A stretch of DNA of 64,000 nt from Phalacrocorax aristotelis (lineage: Eukaryota; Chordata; Aves; Suliformes; Phalacrocoracidae), in contig NC_134276.1 of assembly GCF_949628215.1 (NCBI RefSeq), positions 7,219,690-7,283,689 of the forward strand, given 5' to 3'. The position numbers and the translations under genes are program-made. Shown in pieces: positions 12,301 to 27,300 of this stretch. The notes beneath the pieces were generated by a model. The model was given only the letters and a program-made list of their open reading frames with translations. It was not told the origin of the DNA and searched no databases. The stretch's first letter is position 1. Every line of letters begins with the position of its first letter.

Positions 12301-15300
12301 TATCTGAAATTCTGGTTTGTGGTTGGGTGATTCTTCTGTGGTGGAATGGCTGGCCCCCGGCACCAGGGTGTCTGAGGCCGAAAACTCTTGTGGTTGCCTT
12401 TGCGACAGGGTTCCCTGCTGCGGCTATTGGCCCTTCCCAGCAGAACCTCCTGGCAATGCTCTTGTGGGCTGTGCTTGGGATTGTTTGCTCCTTGTGTGAA
12501 CTGAAGGAGGCTAATGATAGGGAAGTTCTGATGTGGAGTTGTTTGTGTGGTGGGCGGTGACTGCCGTGTGCCAAACCCTTTTAATATAAACATTGGTGTG
12601 GCAAGGCAAAAAAAGAGAGTTTCAGGGGTCTGATTCTGCTGAGTGCTCCGTACACTTAACCTTTCTCATAGTGTGCAGTGGGAGTGGTGTGGCTGTTGAA
12701 ACCCTAGTGTAAATGGTTTTTTGATTCTGGTCAGCTTTAACTGATATTCTTTTCAGTCACTTTTCATGGCAGTTTTCCTTATATTGTAGACTGTCGGAAG
12801 GCAGGCTTTTTTTGTGTTGTTTTTTGTTTCTTAGGATGGGATATATTTAAGGTATTGGGGTGAGCTGGATATTGGCATTGGGGGAACTGGACTTACCACT
12901 GTAGCATGAAAATGACGTTCAATGACTGTCACCAGAATAGAGTCTTAAAATCTTCATAAAATGCTTTTCTGTTAGATGTAACAGTTTTGAGGGTGTGCTT
13001 AACAGAGGCAAGGTTCTTGGTGGAGGTGGTTTTGAACGTGGGTGCCAGTTCAAGTTTAAAGGGCTGACTGAAGAGAGAAGAGTTTAAAGATGCAGTCTTA
13101 GAGGTGCTGTCAAAGCTAACCTTCTCATTTCTGAAAAGAATTACCCATTTTTCCTACTCTGCCTCCAGGGAATTTCTTCCAAACATTCTAGAAATTTTCA
13201 AAATGTGTTCCAATATCCGCTCAAATGATTGTGGCAGCTTGGCAGTGTCCGTGTAGTTAGGTAACTAGGCATTAATTATAACTTCGTAATTTTGAAGTAT
13301 CACTTTCTCGTTGACATACAATACATATGGACTCTTTCTAAAGCTAAATCTCTGCAAAAATATTCACTTTACCAGTAGTCCACCCCTTTTTTTCTTATAA
13401 ATTCCTTAATATATATTCATTTGCACGACTTCATGATAAGAGTTTGGGCATCTGTAAATGAATGGAAGAGGTGTGGCTGACAGGCATATCAAGAGCACAG
13501 TATGTCTGTATGTGCTCTGCATTCTGTCCTGACCAGGGAACAGAATGGCACTTTGTGTGTCTAACTGAGGCTGGCCATCATCCCTTCTGATCCATGCTGA
13601 ATTTGTTTGAAAGCTTGCTTGGGCTCTAGATCAGGGGTGCCACAAATAACAATAACTTTCTGTAAGTTTAGAGCTAAAGATCTGTTAACATCTGGTCAGA
13701 GCATCCCCTCTAGCAACATAATTCTGAGGTTCTTCTCAGGGTACTGATGTTAGCCTTAACTGGTGGATTCAAATTAGTCTAGTAAGAAGCAAGTACAACT
13801 AGTAGGAAAATAAAGCCTACAATTCTTGTGGAACTGATTTTAAAAACACATTAAAAAAACCATTAAACTTGCCTTGTGGCGTATTTAATTATTGCATTTT
13901 TAGGTCATACATTTGTGTTAACATGGAGCTTGCTTACAATGTGAGCAAAGCTTTTTAATCCAAAATTAACTCTACCCTTAGTGATAAAAAGGTCTCCGTA
14001 GGTTGATTTATTGTAAGAGACCAAGAATTAGGTGTCTTGAACTCTTCTGCTGAAAATTCAGAGAAATCTTAGTATCTGTATCTTGTCAAATACAGAATCT
14101 GCTCTCACACACTGCTCAGACATATTATAGGAGAAATAGAAATTGTTACATGATTATTAATTGAAACTCATGCTACTTTTATAACCAGTTCTAAAATCAT
14201 ATACCCGTGTCTAGTGGTTGTACCAGGGCCTTCTGATTAACCCTTAACTTGGAGATTGCCTTCAGCCAAATCAGGGACATAGTTTAAAAATGGCTGGCTT
14301 GTTTTGGGGTTTTTTTGAGGGGTGTTTTTTTTTTTGTTTGGTTTTCTTTTTGTTGTGTGTGTTTTTTCTAAATGCTTGGTTTAATGTGGTAATGGGGCAG
14401 GATTTCTGAGACATTTTGCAGTAATCAAAGTATCAAGTGGCACACAGTTGCTGATTTCTTGGCTATGTAAGTACCTAAATACACCCAAATGGGAACAGTC
14501 CTTTCCAGTGCGCCTGTCTGGGCAGAAAAGGATAGCCTCATGTCTTCTGGATTAATTCACCCTTATGGACATGGCTTAGCATGAAATGTGGCTTTCCAAA
14601 TACAGTGACTCTTCAGGAACCAGAGCAATTTTATTCCCTAGCAAAATGTGCATGCCATTATTTATCCTTTTTAAACAAAGCGAACTGACATAAGAATGAC
14701 TGTGGGTTTGGTGTGGAGGTTCGGTGTTGCTCCCTAGAGATATATTAAAAAAGAACAACAACCCAAACAAAAAAACCCCAAACCAACCAAACAAAACATC
14801 CCCCCAAAGCCAAAGCAAAAAAACCACAAAACAAAGCTACCCTATTCTGAGTGAACTCCTTTTTTGCCTAAGTCTCCATTTGTCACTGGACAAAAAAACC
14901 AAAGAGGGGTATATATCCTCCAGAAAGCTTTTCTGCATCCCCCGTGATTTCTGCCAAGTTCATCAGACCAACTACCTTGGTCTCAGCCCGCCTTGTGAAG
15001 AGCCAGTAAGAAAAGCAGGACTTTTCATCTTAATCTGGTGAGATAAGGTTAAGGTTAAGGAAGAGACCCTACTGACTGGTCTGGGTAATAGACATGGCAT
15101 TGGACTGTACTGGGAACCGGGCTGATAACTTTTCTTCCCAGTATTGATAGTACCTTGCCTACTAGCAGATGGATTATTTGACTGGATGGTGGTTGTTTCG
15201 AACAGCTAGTGAAGCAGGGTGGATGGAGCTTATTTTGTATGGTAGAAAAGTGTGCATAATCTTAAGGGGAAAAAGTGGATACTAATAAGGTTTTTTAACC

Positions 15301-18300
15301 TCTAAATTGAGTAATTCCTCAGTAAGTATGGTTTTCCCTACAGTACAAAAAACTTCTCAGTAATAACTCTTTATCATGTTTGTGCCCGGGACTGTGTTGT
15401 ATTATTGAGAGCCAAACTGAAGCCTTTGTCTTCAGAGTAGATTAGTCTTGATTTGTGGCTCTCCTGAAATCTTAAAATGCAACCTATTCCTTAGCACAGC
15501 ATCAATTTCTTGGTGATGCCTGTGCTGGTAGTGTGAAGAAAGCCATGATGCAGGCCCTTCTGCTCACTTAAAATTGTTTGTACGTGTTCTGTGGGTTGTC
15601 ATTTGTTCAGGGCTGTTCTTATGCTTTGTACACCTACTTTAAAGCCTATGATGTTCTGGGAACACTCTAAGCAGAACCTGTTAGCAAATGCATGTACTTT
15701 CTAGCAATCCTTCATCCCCAGAATCAAGTTGTCTTATACTCCTGTCCAGGCTGACTCAAATAGCACAGGTGTATTGTCACAGGATAGTTGTTCCTTTGCT
15801 GTGAAGGATTTGTTGTTTGTTTTTGGTTTTTTTTTTTTTCCATGGCAGGTTTACCTGGGTTGTGTGTGAAGACGGAGGGGAGGCCATTGGGGAGCCTCTA
15901 TGCAAATCCTTTAAAACAAGCAGACAAACTAAACAGCGGAAGGCTGTTAGAGAAATAAAACAAGTGGAAGCTAACAAAAACTGTGAAGGCTGACAGACAT
16001 TGAAGGTCGTCTACCTCCTGTACTCTGTAACCTCAACAGTCTTGCTGCAGACTTCCTGAATGGAATGAAGTTAAGCTTCCATATAGTAAGAAATGCCAAA
16101 ACAAACCTACATATTCTGTGTGTCTGCCTAGGGAGTGTCTAATTCATAACATATTACTTGTAAAATGAAGCTTACTTCAAACTTGACAGTGCAACTCCTA
16201 ATAGGAGAATAAGTCTGAGTGCTAACTGCAGGTGACATAGTAGAAAAACATATAAAAATTAAGGACCCAGTCTTCAGTGCAGAATGTATTTTAAATGAAA
16301 TACGGGGACAACAAGCCAGCCTGATGCCCCACATGTGGCCATCTTGGGGAGAAATGATGTGTAGCAGGGTTAAACTGGCCAGTGTGTTTCACAGACACTT
16401 GCTCAGCACAGAAGTAGGGATGATAGTTTTGTTTCCAGATTCTGGTGGAGACCACCTTTCAACAAGGAACAGAGCTACCTGCTTTTACTTCTTCCTCTCC
16501 AAAATCAGTTGACTTGTCTCACACCTATGAGCACGTAAATCATTCGTTCTAATGCCCCAGGCCTGGATGTGCTTCTGGCTTCAGAATAAATATCAGTTTG
16601 TCTTGTTAGTCATCAAGACTTGTGCTGACTACTGCCTAGTTAGTTCTCCAAGGATCCAAAAGCAAGATGCTAGGTAAGATTAATTCATCAGGGTATTGTT
16701 AGTAGAGCTAACACACCCAGGCTTCTGAGTAGGCATAAAAAGGAAGAACATGCACGACTACAAACGGAACTACATTGCCTTTTTCTCATGTCTCCACCTA
16801 CTTCTACCTACCCATAACCTCATTATCCAAAGAGACCCCAAAGGCAAGAATTAAAGAGGTGTTGCTGATGAGGTATCATGATGACAAGGATGGGGAAACA
16901 TTGCATAACCCCATTGGTTTGCTTTTATTCTTCCTAGTATAGTTGTCAACCAGTTTAAAATTATATTGCTTTATTACTTAAGCCAATCAAATGGTAACTG
17001 ATTTTTTTTAAAGTCATATGTGTGCAGCTACCATGCAAAAGGAATAATCCACATTCTCAACTCAGGACTGCCCAGTTATAAACGTTTTGGGTGTAGTTCT
17101 CTAACAAAGAACAGACTTTTTTTCTACACTTTATCTAGATATGTGCAGACTAAAGAGGCATGCTTATGCAAAGTGGAATGTTTAAACAGTTACTCCTTTT
17201 GCCTTGTAAAGGTTTTATGGCTGTTACCCACTCAAAGAAGAAAAAGTCTAATCTGCAAGCCTGACACTTACTAGTGTCAGTTAGTCTGGTCTAATATCCT
17301 TTTACTCCTGTTCTTGCATGAGTGATTCTACAAGAAGTTTCTTGTCTGTGTTTGGAAGGTGACCCAGAACCTAAATCCTTTGCTGTCTTTTTGTTGGTTT
17401 GAGGTTTGTTGTTATGCTTGCAGCAAATAGAAGTGAGGATAAATTCCTCAAAAGTGTCTCTTGTTCCACCTTCTCCAATCATTTGGTGTTTCATTTACAA
17501 AGTGAATTTGTAGATAAGGTGATGGTATCAGGTTTTAAAAAGCCTTTACTTTGCCACCAGTCACTGGGGTGCTTTTTTCAGTGTTCAGAACAGGGTGTGT
17601 GAGACACTAATGAATCTGTCTCTCTGAGCCAAACATAGACACTGACTTAAAAGCTTCTTAGTCTGTCACAAGAAATTCCAGAATGTGCTGGCACCACACA
17701 GACTCTCTGTCTGAAAAACTCAGTTTAAGCTGATTGTGGAATAAGACAATAAAATAAGTTATTAAGATGTCAGTTGTCACATCTTGCAAATTCTGTGGTG
17801 GTTTGTAATATGGACTGTGAATAAGGGGAGTACAGGGGAAGCAATTAAGAGACACTGTGGAGGTGTAGCTGAACAGTTCTAGATATCGGTATGCATTGCT
17901 AGATACTGTTGTTTCAAAAAAAGAAACAGAAGTAATCTCTTCACCCTAACATGCAATGAGCTATTACACTGGCCTACAAAGCATAAGATAACCCATTCTG
18001 GATTTGCTGATAGGAAGGTTGACAAGGACTGATTATATCAGAGCAGATTTCCTGCCTTACAGTGGTACCATGTGATTTAGCCCTCTGACCTTCATCAGAT
18101 GCGGTGGGGAGAAACAACCCAATTAACACACGTGTAGATCTTCTGTTTGCCTGCAGAGTACCTGACAGTTGCTTTGTATGCCCGTTCAGTGTAATTCTGC
18201 ACGTACTTAATGCCCTGGTGGGGTGAAAAATTTGTCATCTTGCCGTCAAAAATGTTTCACCTAGGCAGAGTGGAAAAATGGTGTTAAGTAATGGGGAAAC

Positions 18301-21300
18301 TCGGGCTTATTTTAAAAGCGAATTTTTGAGTGAATTCCTTTTAACTATGTACCTTCATTTTGTTGAGTTTAATGCTCCTGTAGAAGAAACAGGTGCTAAC
18401 TTTATTATAACTTGAGGCTTGAAACTTGCTGTTTCAGTCTGAAAACAGCAACATAGGCTAACTGGCATTTTAACAGCCCACTGAGGGACTCCAGAATACG
18501 TGCTTATATCATATGGAAAGCCATTATTGCATTTTCTCCGAATTGCAAACTTGGCAACGGAGCCTGCAATCTGAATCTGAATCTGGATGCCTACTAGTTC
18601 TTTGGTCACCAAAAGGAAAATAACGTAATGACAACTTGGTTAGCCTTTCTGTTGACTGGGGAGCTGGCGCAGAATCGACTCTTGGCTTCCAATCCTGTTG
18701 TGGTGTGCTGAGAGGCGTGCGTAGCAATGGAAAACCATGTCTGCAGTCTGATTTCTCTACAGTTCCTTTCAAGTTAAACCACAATCTAAATCTAATGCCT
18801 AGCAGTGAAACAGGCCCACACAGTGCAAGCAGTTTGATATTACTGCTAAGGCCTGCTCATAGGAGAGCATGAGGATTCAAGTAGCGTTGTAAGTATTCCC
18901 ATCTGCAACCTCAGCAGCTGTTTTTGCAACAAGTCTATGATGTGTTGGGGAACACAGGCCTCTTAAAAGCGTTTTTTCCCTGCCAAGACCTAGAACTAAC
19001 TTTTTCTGATAATTGAATTCTGCTTCTTTATTTGTGGCTGGGGAATGCCTGGGAATAGCTCTATTATTTATGTTGCTCTTAGTTCCTCAAAAGATGGGAC
19101 TGAGAGGCTAAATACTTCTCGTGAGGAAAGGAGTTGGCCAAGCTAACAAAGGTGAAGTGCTATCAAGGTGAGGAGAGAAGGCAGAAGTAGTAGTTTGCAA
19201 GTCAGCTGCTGTGAGTTTCTGTCGTTTCTTACCACACAGGCCCTATCAGCCAGACGGGTCATTAGTGAAGGAAGTACTGGGTAAACGGAGAGCACGTTTA
19301 CGCCTTTGTTAGCAAGCATAATTATCTCCCAGAGTCTAGAAGGCCTGTTGAGCTGATGGAGTTAAGGTACACTAACTTCCGTAGGCAGCAAGCCAGGGGT
19401 GGGAGCAAGGTGCCTGACATGTACTTCCAGGCAAAAAGACAGCTGTGTTGGCCCTGGGTGATAACTAAAGAGAGCCTAGAGCCATGACAAATCCATGCCT
19501 CTGTCTCTGTCCTGCTTATGTTATGTTAATCGGTCACAGACCCGAGAGTCCAGCAAGCAGGTAAGTATGCCGACACAGCTGAGGGGCCTGGGATCCTGTC
19601 CGCTTCCACAGTGATTTATCCGGCTGAGCTGACTGGGAAAGGGTCTCCTACCGCACCCTGGTTTCAGTGGTTGAACACAAAGGGGAAAGGAATAAGCAGT
19701 GTCTGGGGTAAAAGAGTTGAATCAAACAGGGTGAGGGCATTGAATACCTGTCCTGTGACTCAGTACCTTCCCGCTGGAGAACCTCCCTTGGCATGTGTTG
19801 TCATACTGCCCTGAAGCACTAGCTGGGGTCAGACCTCTGCTGCCCTGCAGGCTGTACAAATACCTGTAAAGCCAGTCCCTAGCCCTAAGGAGCATCTGTT
19901 CTGAGAAGACGAATAACACATGGGAAAGAAGGTGAAAGGGAAAAGCAATCATCTGTGTAAAAAGTTCTTGGATGCTGTATTTCCACTGTTTCTGCCAACT
20001 GTGTCCTTCAGCTGGCTAAGTAATGAGGAGTTGGCTCATACCTGAGCAATGTATTTGCTTGAGGACAGAAAGAAGCTACTGCTGTGTTCCTGCTCCAACT
20101 TGGAAGACCTGCAGCATATGAGAAGCGTGTATTTTGGCTCTTAGACAAGCATAGAGATATAAGCAAAAGGGAGGGCCAAGTTTAAACGGCCCAGTAATGC
20201 TATGGACTGTTGAATCTTGGCATTAAAAATGCCAGTGGTGACCTCTACTCCTGGCAGCCTCAACTGTGTAGCTGATTTGAGACAGAGAAGTTGTTTATAC
20301 ACCTGGGAGTCACTGACTGTACTTTCAAAAAGAAGTTTAGGTATTCAAGTTCTAGTATAGCTGATGCATTCAAATAAACTTTTTAATTTCTGCCCATACA
20401 AGGGTGAAGGAGAGGTTGAATTATATGTGAGAATGACCTATCTTAGCGTGAGGGTTCTGACTGTCTCAGTGTCCTTTCTCTGCTGTGAAGGGTTGTCTCT
20501 AGTCAATCCTGCGACTGTCATCGCAGCTGCTTGACTGCACTAAAAGTGCCTTCTTCTGAACTTATGAGCAGTATAAAACTGGCATGAAACTCCCATTTAA
20601 ATGTCCCTTCCAACCCAAACCGTTCTATGATAGGCCATCAAGGCTGTGGAAGATAGCACCATCCCACAGCAATGTGGGCTGTGTTTGGCCTTGAAGTCTC
20701 TGAGTAACTTGTTTTGATTTCTCCCTTGGGCTCTGCTATTACCTTGTTTGCTGAAGGAAAGGACATAAAGGGAGAAGGCAGATGAAGCCTGACTTAACTT
20801 TTTTTTTTTTAAATTAAATACTCTTTAAATCTGTGTAGTAACTTTCCTGGTCTGCAGGTTAGTCTCCAGGCCATTTATAAGCATATACCTAATACATTAT
20901 ATGCCTAACAAGGAGAGAGAACATCTTTCAAATTGCACACAGCAACTATTTATTCTGTTAAAGTATGCTTTGTAATAGCAGGGTGACCCTGAAGCCTGAA
21001 ATCAAATTATTAAAAATTTGCTTCACTGTATCAAAAATGGCTGCAGAAGGATACATGCAGATTAATAAGCTGCACAAACTTTTGTTGTTGTTTCTTCCAT
21101 GTGATGCTGTCTTCCTTTGGAACTCACTGTATTCATATAAGAATTTTTGTGTTACCTGTGGAAAACATGGCACCATCTTTCCAGTGCACTTTTGGAATGT
21201 GTGTGTAAAAGTAGTGTCATATGAACAGCCTGAAAAGGCGGTTTCTGAGCCCCAGAACAGCCATGGGCTTAATTTTAGCACAGATTTCTTACGCTGCCCT

Positions 21301-24300
21301 GCTAGTTTATCTCAGTTTTAACCTTGGAAAGCAGGCCGCAGGAGGCAAGAAGTCAAGATCTACAGTTTCTGGAGACTTTTCCAGGGCTGTCTCTGCCTGA
21401 GAGTTTATCATAGCAAAGCACTTTTCTTTTTTTAAGAGTTACTTCAGCTGATGCTCTGAGGGTAACACAGCTGAGGCTCTTCCCTTTCCAGCCCATTGTC
21501 ATCCTTCATAAATAAGCTGATTGACAGGTCAGAAGATGGAAATAGCATGCTGTGACAGTGTTAAAAAAAAAAAAACCCAACCCTGCAAAACACAATACCC
21601 CCCCAGAAACCTGACTTTATTGTGTTCACAGATCGTGTGTGTATTTCATTTATGAAAATTTTTTTTCCCTCCCCAGGCATTTACCAGAAAAAGTCAAAGA
21701 TGATGTTCAGCTAAAGAATATGAGTGGGCAGTGGTTTTATGAAGCGAAATCAAAGAGGCACAGAGATAAGATACATGGAGCAGATATTATTCGAGCTTCC
21801 ATGCGACGGAAGCCTGCCACTCTTGGTAAGTATTTTGTTATTATTTTCTTTTGGAAAGGCTGACTCTTAGCTAACCTCAGACACTGTTGTCTGTGAAATT
21901 CAAGAATAATATTGGTATGTCTACAAACCAAAAATTATGCAAGAGAGATTTCCTATGTAGTTTACGGTGTAAGCTTTCCTTTCTCCCAACACTATGTGTT
22001 AAAGAGAATTCTGTGTGATGACTGCTAACAGGGGGACTGTCTTGTGTTTATGTGTAGGACTAAAAGCGCTCTGCACTCCTGGACTGCATTCTCATTCCTG
22101 GTTTTGAGGCCCTGTTAGCTACCCTGGGATGTGCAAAGAATCAGAGATTGAGGAAATTGCTCTTTAGTATGGATTTCCAAGCTTTTGTGTAATAAGTTTG
22201 AGACCTCTGAGGCTTAATTTATTTCTTTATTTTTAAGGAGACCGAAGTTACCTCAAATTGGTTTGAAATAGTAGGCACCATGAGCTAGAGTTAGTGATTA
22301 TAACTACTAAAATGTACTGGGAGCTCTGGCAGCTAGAACAGGCATCCTGCAGCCACATTACCTTTAAATGCACCCACCATTCCCCACATCACAGTGGGTG
22401 CTGTCAAATGATCTATTAGAAATATTTGTAAAAGCCAACGGTGTTCATTTGCCAGATAACAGCTGCAGACATTAATTTAGCAGAACAGATAGGTAGTAGT
22501 ATATTGTGTGTAAAAGGAGTAATGTTCATAAGCTTGGTGCTCACTTGATAATAAATATTATACTCTGAAGCTCTTATTTAAAAAACCAACAACAACAGAA
22601 TGTGGGAAGATAATGCATGGTTTTGTTTGGAGAGAAACAAAACAACAGAGTAGAACATAACAGCAGCTCTACTGGAACAGACCAAAAGCTCATCTCCCCA
22701 GCACCCTGCCTCTGAGAGTGCCTGGCAGCATGGGTAGGCTCCAAGGCCAGGCCCAGCCTGCAGCCAATTGCACCTCAGACTTTTTTGAAATAGAGGTGGT
22801 ATTTCTAGATTATATTTCCCCCATTGATTTGTTCAAGAAGCTCTTTAAAACCATGCCTCTTGACCATTCACCATATCCTGTCACGAGGCGTTTTAAAAAT
22901 GAATGTTTCCACATAATAAGTGACCATATCCTTTTCTGGTTTTGAACTGATCACCATTAACATCATCCCTGGGAGAGAAAGTGAACAGTTGATCTATATT
23001 CACAAAACATATATAATAGAGTATACAGGATTTTATAGGCTTTTGTTTTAAATCTCTCAGCATCTGCCTTTCTAATCTGAAGAGTCCTGTCTGTTTTATT
23101 GTTCTTTGTACAGAAAGTGATTTTTTTTTTCTTAGAGAAATTGACCCCCATCCCCTCTGAACCTCCTCTAGTTCTACTAAATCCTTTTGATTTAGAAAGG
23201 TAAGACTGTTGTAATTCTCACCAGATTGTACTGAAATTTACAATCTTTATTTTAAGTTTTGTTAAGGGATTTTGTTGTGTGCTAATGAAGCAAATAAGGT
23301 ACTTCTCTCAATACTGCGGAGGGACTGCAGCTTGCTACTTTCTATAGGTTTTGTAACTAAAATTTAGCCTTGTTTTCCTGTGTCTAATCCTGCAATGTTA
23401 CACTTTCTTAATCCCTATATTCCCAGAGATGAGTTTGGATAATGGCAGTTTAGTAAGTTTGAGGTTACTGTGTGATGGTTTGGGGTTTTTAAGTTAACAA
23501 GAAAAGGCCTGAAATGGAAAAGAATGCAAAAAAATCACAGGTGGTTAGTGTGGTGTGTTTGTGGTTTGGGCTCGTTTTGGACTTGAAGGTTATGAAAATG
23601 AGCAGTAAAATTCTAGCTAAATTTTACAGTAATTTACGAATTAAAGGAAAGTACTTAAAGCCATATTATCTGAAAGGAAGGTTAATTGCTCCCAATCTTA
23701 TTACTTGAACAAAGGGGCACACTGGTACACTCCGAACTATGTACAATTGCTTGGTTTCAATGACTCATTAGATGTCAAGATATTTTTGCTTGCAGCTATG
23801 GATAGCAAAAGTAAGAATAAAAATCTTGCTTATTTTTGCACACTAAGAAATTCTTAATTTCTGAACTGATGAGGAAGTGCAAAAAACAGTAGAGGAAATA
23901 ATATAAACTAATATTTTGACTCTGAAAGGAGGTATGAGAATACAATTCTGTCCCACCCCAGAAAGAAATGCAAATGTATTTGCCTTTGCTGCATGAGGTG
24001 GGGCTTTTTGGTTGGTTGGCTCTTCTTCTACTTACCTTCATAACTTATTGTGCTAATACTGTTCATAAAGGATTAGCCACCTGCTTAAATGAATTATGAC
24101 CAACTTCCAGTTTACTGCTGTAGGAAGGGAATAATTGACTTGATTAACAGAACTTTGAGATATTTTCAGTTTCCTATGATTTAGTTTGTTTTGCTTCCTC
24201 AGGACACTGAAGTTGAATTTTTCATGTTTACCCAGCTGCAAGAACTACAGGGTCCCTCTTTACCAGAGCTGTTGTAGAAAACGTCTCTATTTAGGATCAC

Positions 24301-27300
24301 TTTAAGGTCTGAAGCAGAGGTACCTGGAGTAGTAGAGTGAAGTATTCAGAGCAGTGTGTGACATTTCTAGTAGCATCAAAAAATTATTCTTTAGAAGGCA
24401 CCAGATCTGCTTCTGTACACAATTCAATATAGTGGACTTTTGAAATAGCTGTAGGACTGAATGCAAACACTTCTGTTTGCTTCTTAAGAAATCCCGTAAA
24501 AACATATGGGAAACAACGATATTCTTGTTTCATGTTTTAGCTGAAGTGAGTCAGAATAAATCAAACAAAGCAAAGAACAGCTGGGTGAGCAATGTTAATA
24601 AAGAAGTCTTTGTACCACCAGAACTACATGGCTTTGTGGAACATCAGGAAGAAGAACAACAACTGAAATCTGGTTCAAGGTAAGCTGTCTGTTTAATCAC
24701 ACGTAGTATGTATAGATCAGGACTGGTGAAACTTGGGACCAATACGTTCCATCCATTCAAAATATTGTACTTTTCTCCTATTTCAAAGGTCATGAAATGT
24801 TACCTCAGAATCGCCCAAGGAATCTGTGCGTGTGAAAGGCTTATATATCAGTCATGCACTGTTAATTGTTCTGCATTCAAATGAAGAACAAGCTTCAGCT
24901 TACCTCTTCAAGGAAAAAGGTGTCAATGGTGTATAGAATCATCCCACACGTGTTCTCCTGTCACAATTTAGTTTGGCTCCCAGAAGTGAGACCAGGATTT
25001 TCTGGTTAGAATGGCTGGCGTGATCAGTCCTCTGCAGTTAGTAACAGGGGGACAATAACCTCTGCTTCTCTTCATTCAGTCACTTAACGAGACCAGACCA
25101 TTGATTCAGCCTGAATTTTAAGCTTGGATCATACAAAGAATCAGACTGAGAAACTGATTTTTAGAATTTTCCAGAATTTTTGGGCACACAGTTTAAGACC
25201 TCTAAGACTTTTTAAGGAGAGCAAACATATTTCAGGTGGAAAGAAGCAGAATCTTTGGATACTTGCGGAAAATAAGTCGGATTCTTCCAAGAAAATAAAT
25301 GTATTTCTGGAAGGGAGAGACTTCCATTCAGAGTAAGGCAAGACAGTCAGCTTGGATATGCCTGAATGGCTATAGGTGTTATAAGAAAGCTGGATGATAA
25401 GTAATTTCTGAACTACCAAGGATTTTGTATTAAATCACTCTATCTCAAGTCTGTAAACACCCCAAATGGCTCTATTTTGCTTTGAAATATCCTGAGTTGA
25501 TTTGACAGAGAGAGAGGGAGAGAGAGATTCCTTATCTTTAAATTACCTACAGGTTCAATGGCTGTGTGAAAAGCTTTCAGAAAGCCTGCAGTTGAAAAGG
25601 GAAGTGCTGATCTGGTAGCTAGGGTGACAGCAGGTAGAAATGAAATGTCTTTAAATGGCCAGATTCCACAACACCATTCAGGAAGCAAGAACCAGGGTGT
25701 AACACAGATATCTATTGTTCATGCTTTCAGTGAACACAGTGAGGTAAGAGCTCTTCTCACAGTGAGAAAAGTTACTTCTTAGGATGACTGTTTTACTTCT
25801 GGTTGTGCCATTGATCAGCTCTGTAACCTTTCACTTTCTTGTTTGTCTTCCAAGTCCTTCTCTGTACGTGGTCTGTTTTTTCTTTGCAGCAAGGCTTGTC
25901 TCCTACTATGCATTTGTACAGTATCTAGTAGCAGTTGAATCTTTCACTTTCGTGGTCTGCAAACTGGGCACGCACGTTCACGGTGAATGGCACCAAAGGT
26001 TGGTGTAAGTCTTAACAACCCTGGCTTGCATTACTGGTCTTTCTTATCCTTTATGTATCATTTTCAGTTAACTCAAAGGGGTATTTGTCTTAGCCAGATC
26101 TGAGATTGTGCTGAAAAAGGTCAAATAAACCACTTTGTTGTAGACTTCCCAAAACATGAAGTTATACAGTAAGGATGATAAAGGTTGTTTATAACAAGAA
26201 AGAGCTTTTCTCCCCTCCAAAGTTGTCTGATACTGCTGACAGAGTTAGTTGTTACTGAATGTAGTTTTTTACAAGTGGCTTTTGCCTTCAGGAGATTGTT
26301 AAGGAGTTGTTTCTTTACGGACAGCACAAGAAATGCTGCTGTTTAATGTATCTCTTAGAATATTTTGCATGTCATATTGCACATCAGGAAAAGTTTATGA
26401 TAATTTAAAAGAAGTACAGCATTATAATGTTATTCTTACCTTTACAGCTCCCCAAATTGTGTGTGACTGATGAAGAGTGATATATTCGATAAATTGGCAG
26501 GGCAGCCTCTTAAAAATATATAACATAATGAGGTTTAAGAACATGTAAACAATTGTTTGGAATATGACCAACTTGGTAGTGGTCTTTCACTTGAGGTGAT
26601 TTGATGACTTATTTTGGGTCACAGCCCTGCAAAGCTTGATAATTATTGTCCAGGACCCTCTCCTGCCCTTTGCTCCAAATTGTCAGAAATTAATCAGTCT
26701 GTATGCCTTGTTCATGTGTGCTCATACTCTCACCAATAGCTCAAGATAGAATCATAGAATCATTAAGGTTGGAAAAGACCTCTAAAATCATCAAGTCCAA
26801 CCGTCAACCCAACACTACCATGTCTCCTAAACCATGCCCTCAAGTGCTGTATCTACACGTTTTTTGAACACCCCCAGGGATGGTTACTCCACCACCTCTC
26901 TGGGCAGCCTGTTCCAATGCCTGACCACTCTTTCAGTAAAGACGTTTTGCCTAATACCCAAATCTAAATCTCCCCTGACACAGCCTGAGGCCATTTCCTC
27001 TCATCCTATCACCAGTGGCCTGGGAGAAGAGACCAAGTCCCACCTCGCTACAACCTCCTTTCAGGTAGTTGTAGAAAGCGATAAGGTCTCCCCTCGGCCT
27101 CCCCTTCTCCAGGCTAAACACCCCCAGCTCCCTCAGCCGCTCCCAATCACACTTGTTCTCCAGACCCTTCACCAGCTTCGTTGCCCTTCTCTGGAACGCT
27201 CCAGCACCTCAATGTCCTTCTTGTAATTAGGGGCCCAAAACTGCACACAGCACTCGAGGTGCGGCCTCAGCAGTGCCGAGCACAGGGGCACCATCCCTGC

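Larger units (their letters stand above)
9380..21676 (+). other. SYTL2 intron 1 (12.3 kb)
   Basis: The largest intron, from GTAAGA to CCCCAG. It holds low-complexity tracts (T/G-rich 14302-14370; A/C-rich 14743-14832; poly-T near 15827) and one short CR1 tail at 20601-20632. I see nothing else recognisable; open frames up to about 165 codons (9735-10232) have no supporting features. Confidence 0.8.

Noticed and set aside
12105-12593. 162-codon open frame on - in intron 1
   Set aside because: Compositionally odd, no domain, overlapped by open frames on the other strand; no support as a gene.
26834-27226. 130-codon open frame on +
   Set aside because: Antisense of the CR1 3' end; not a gene.
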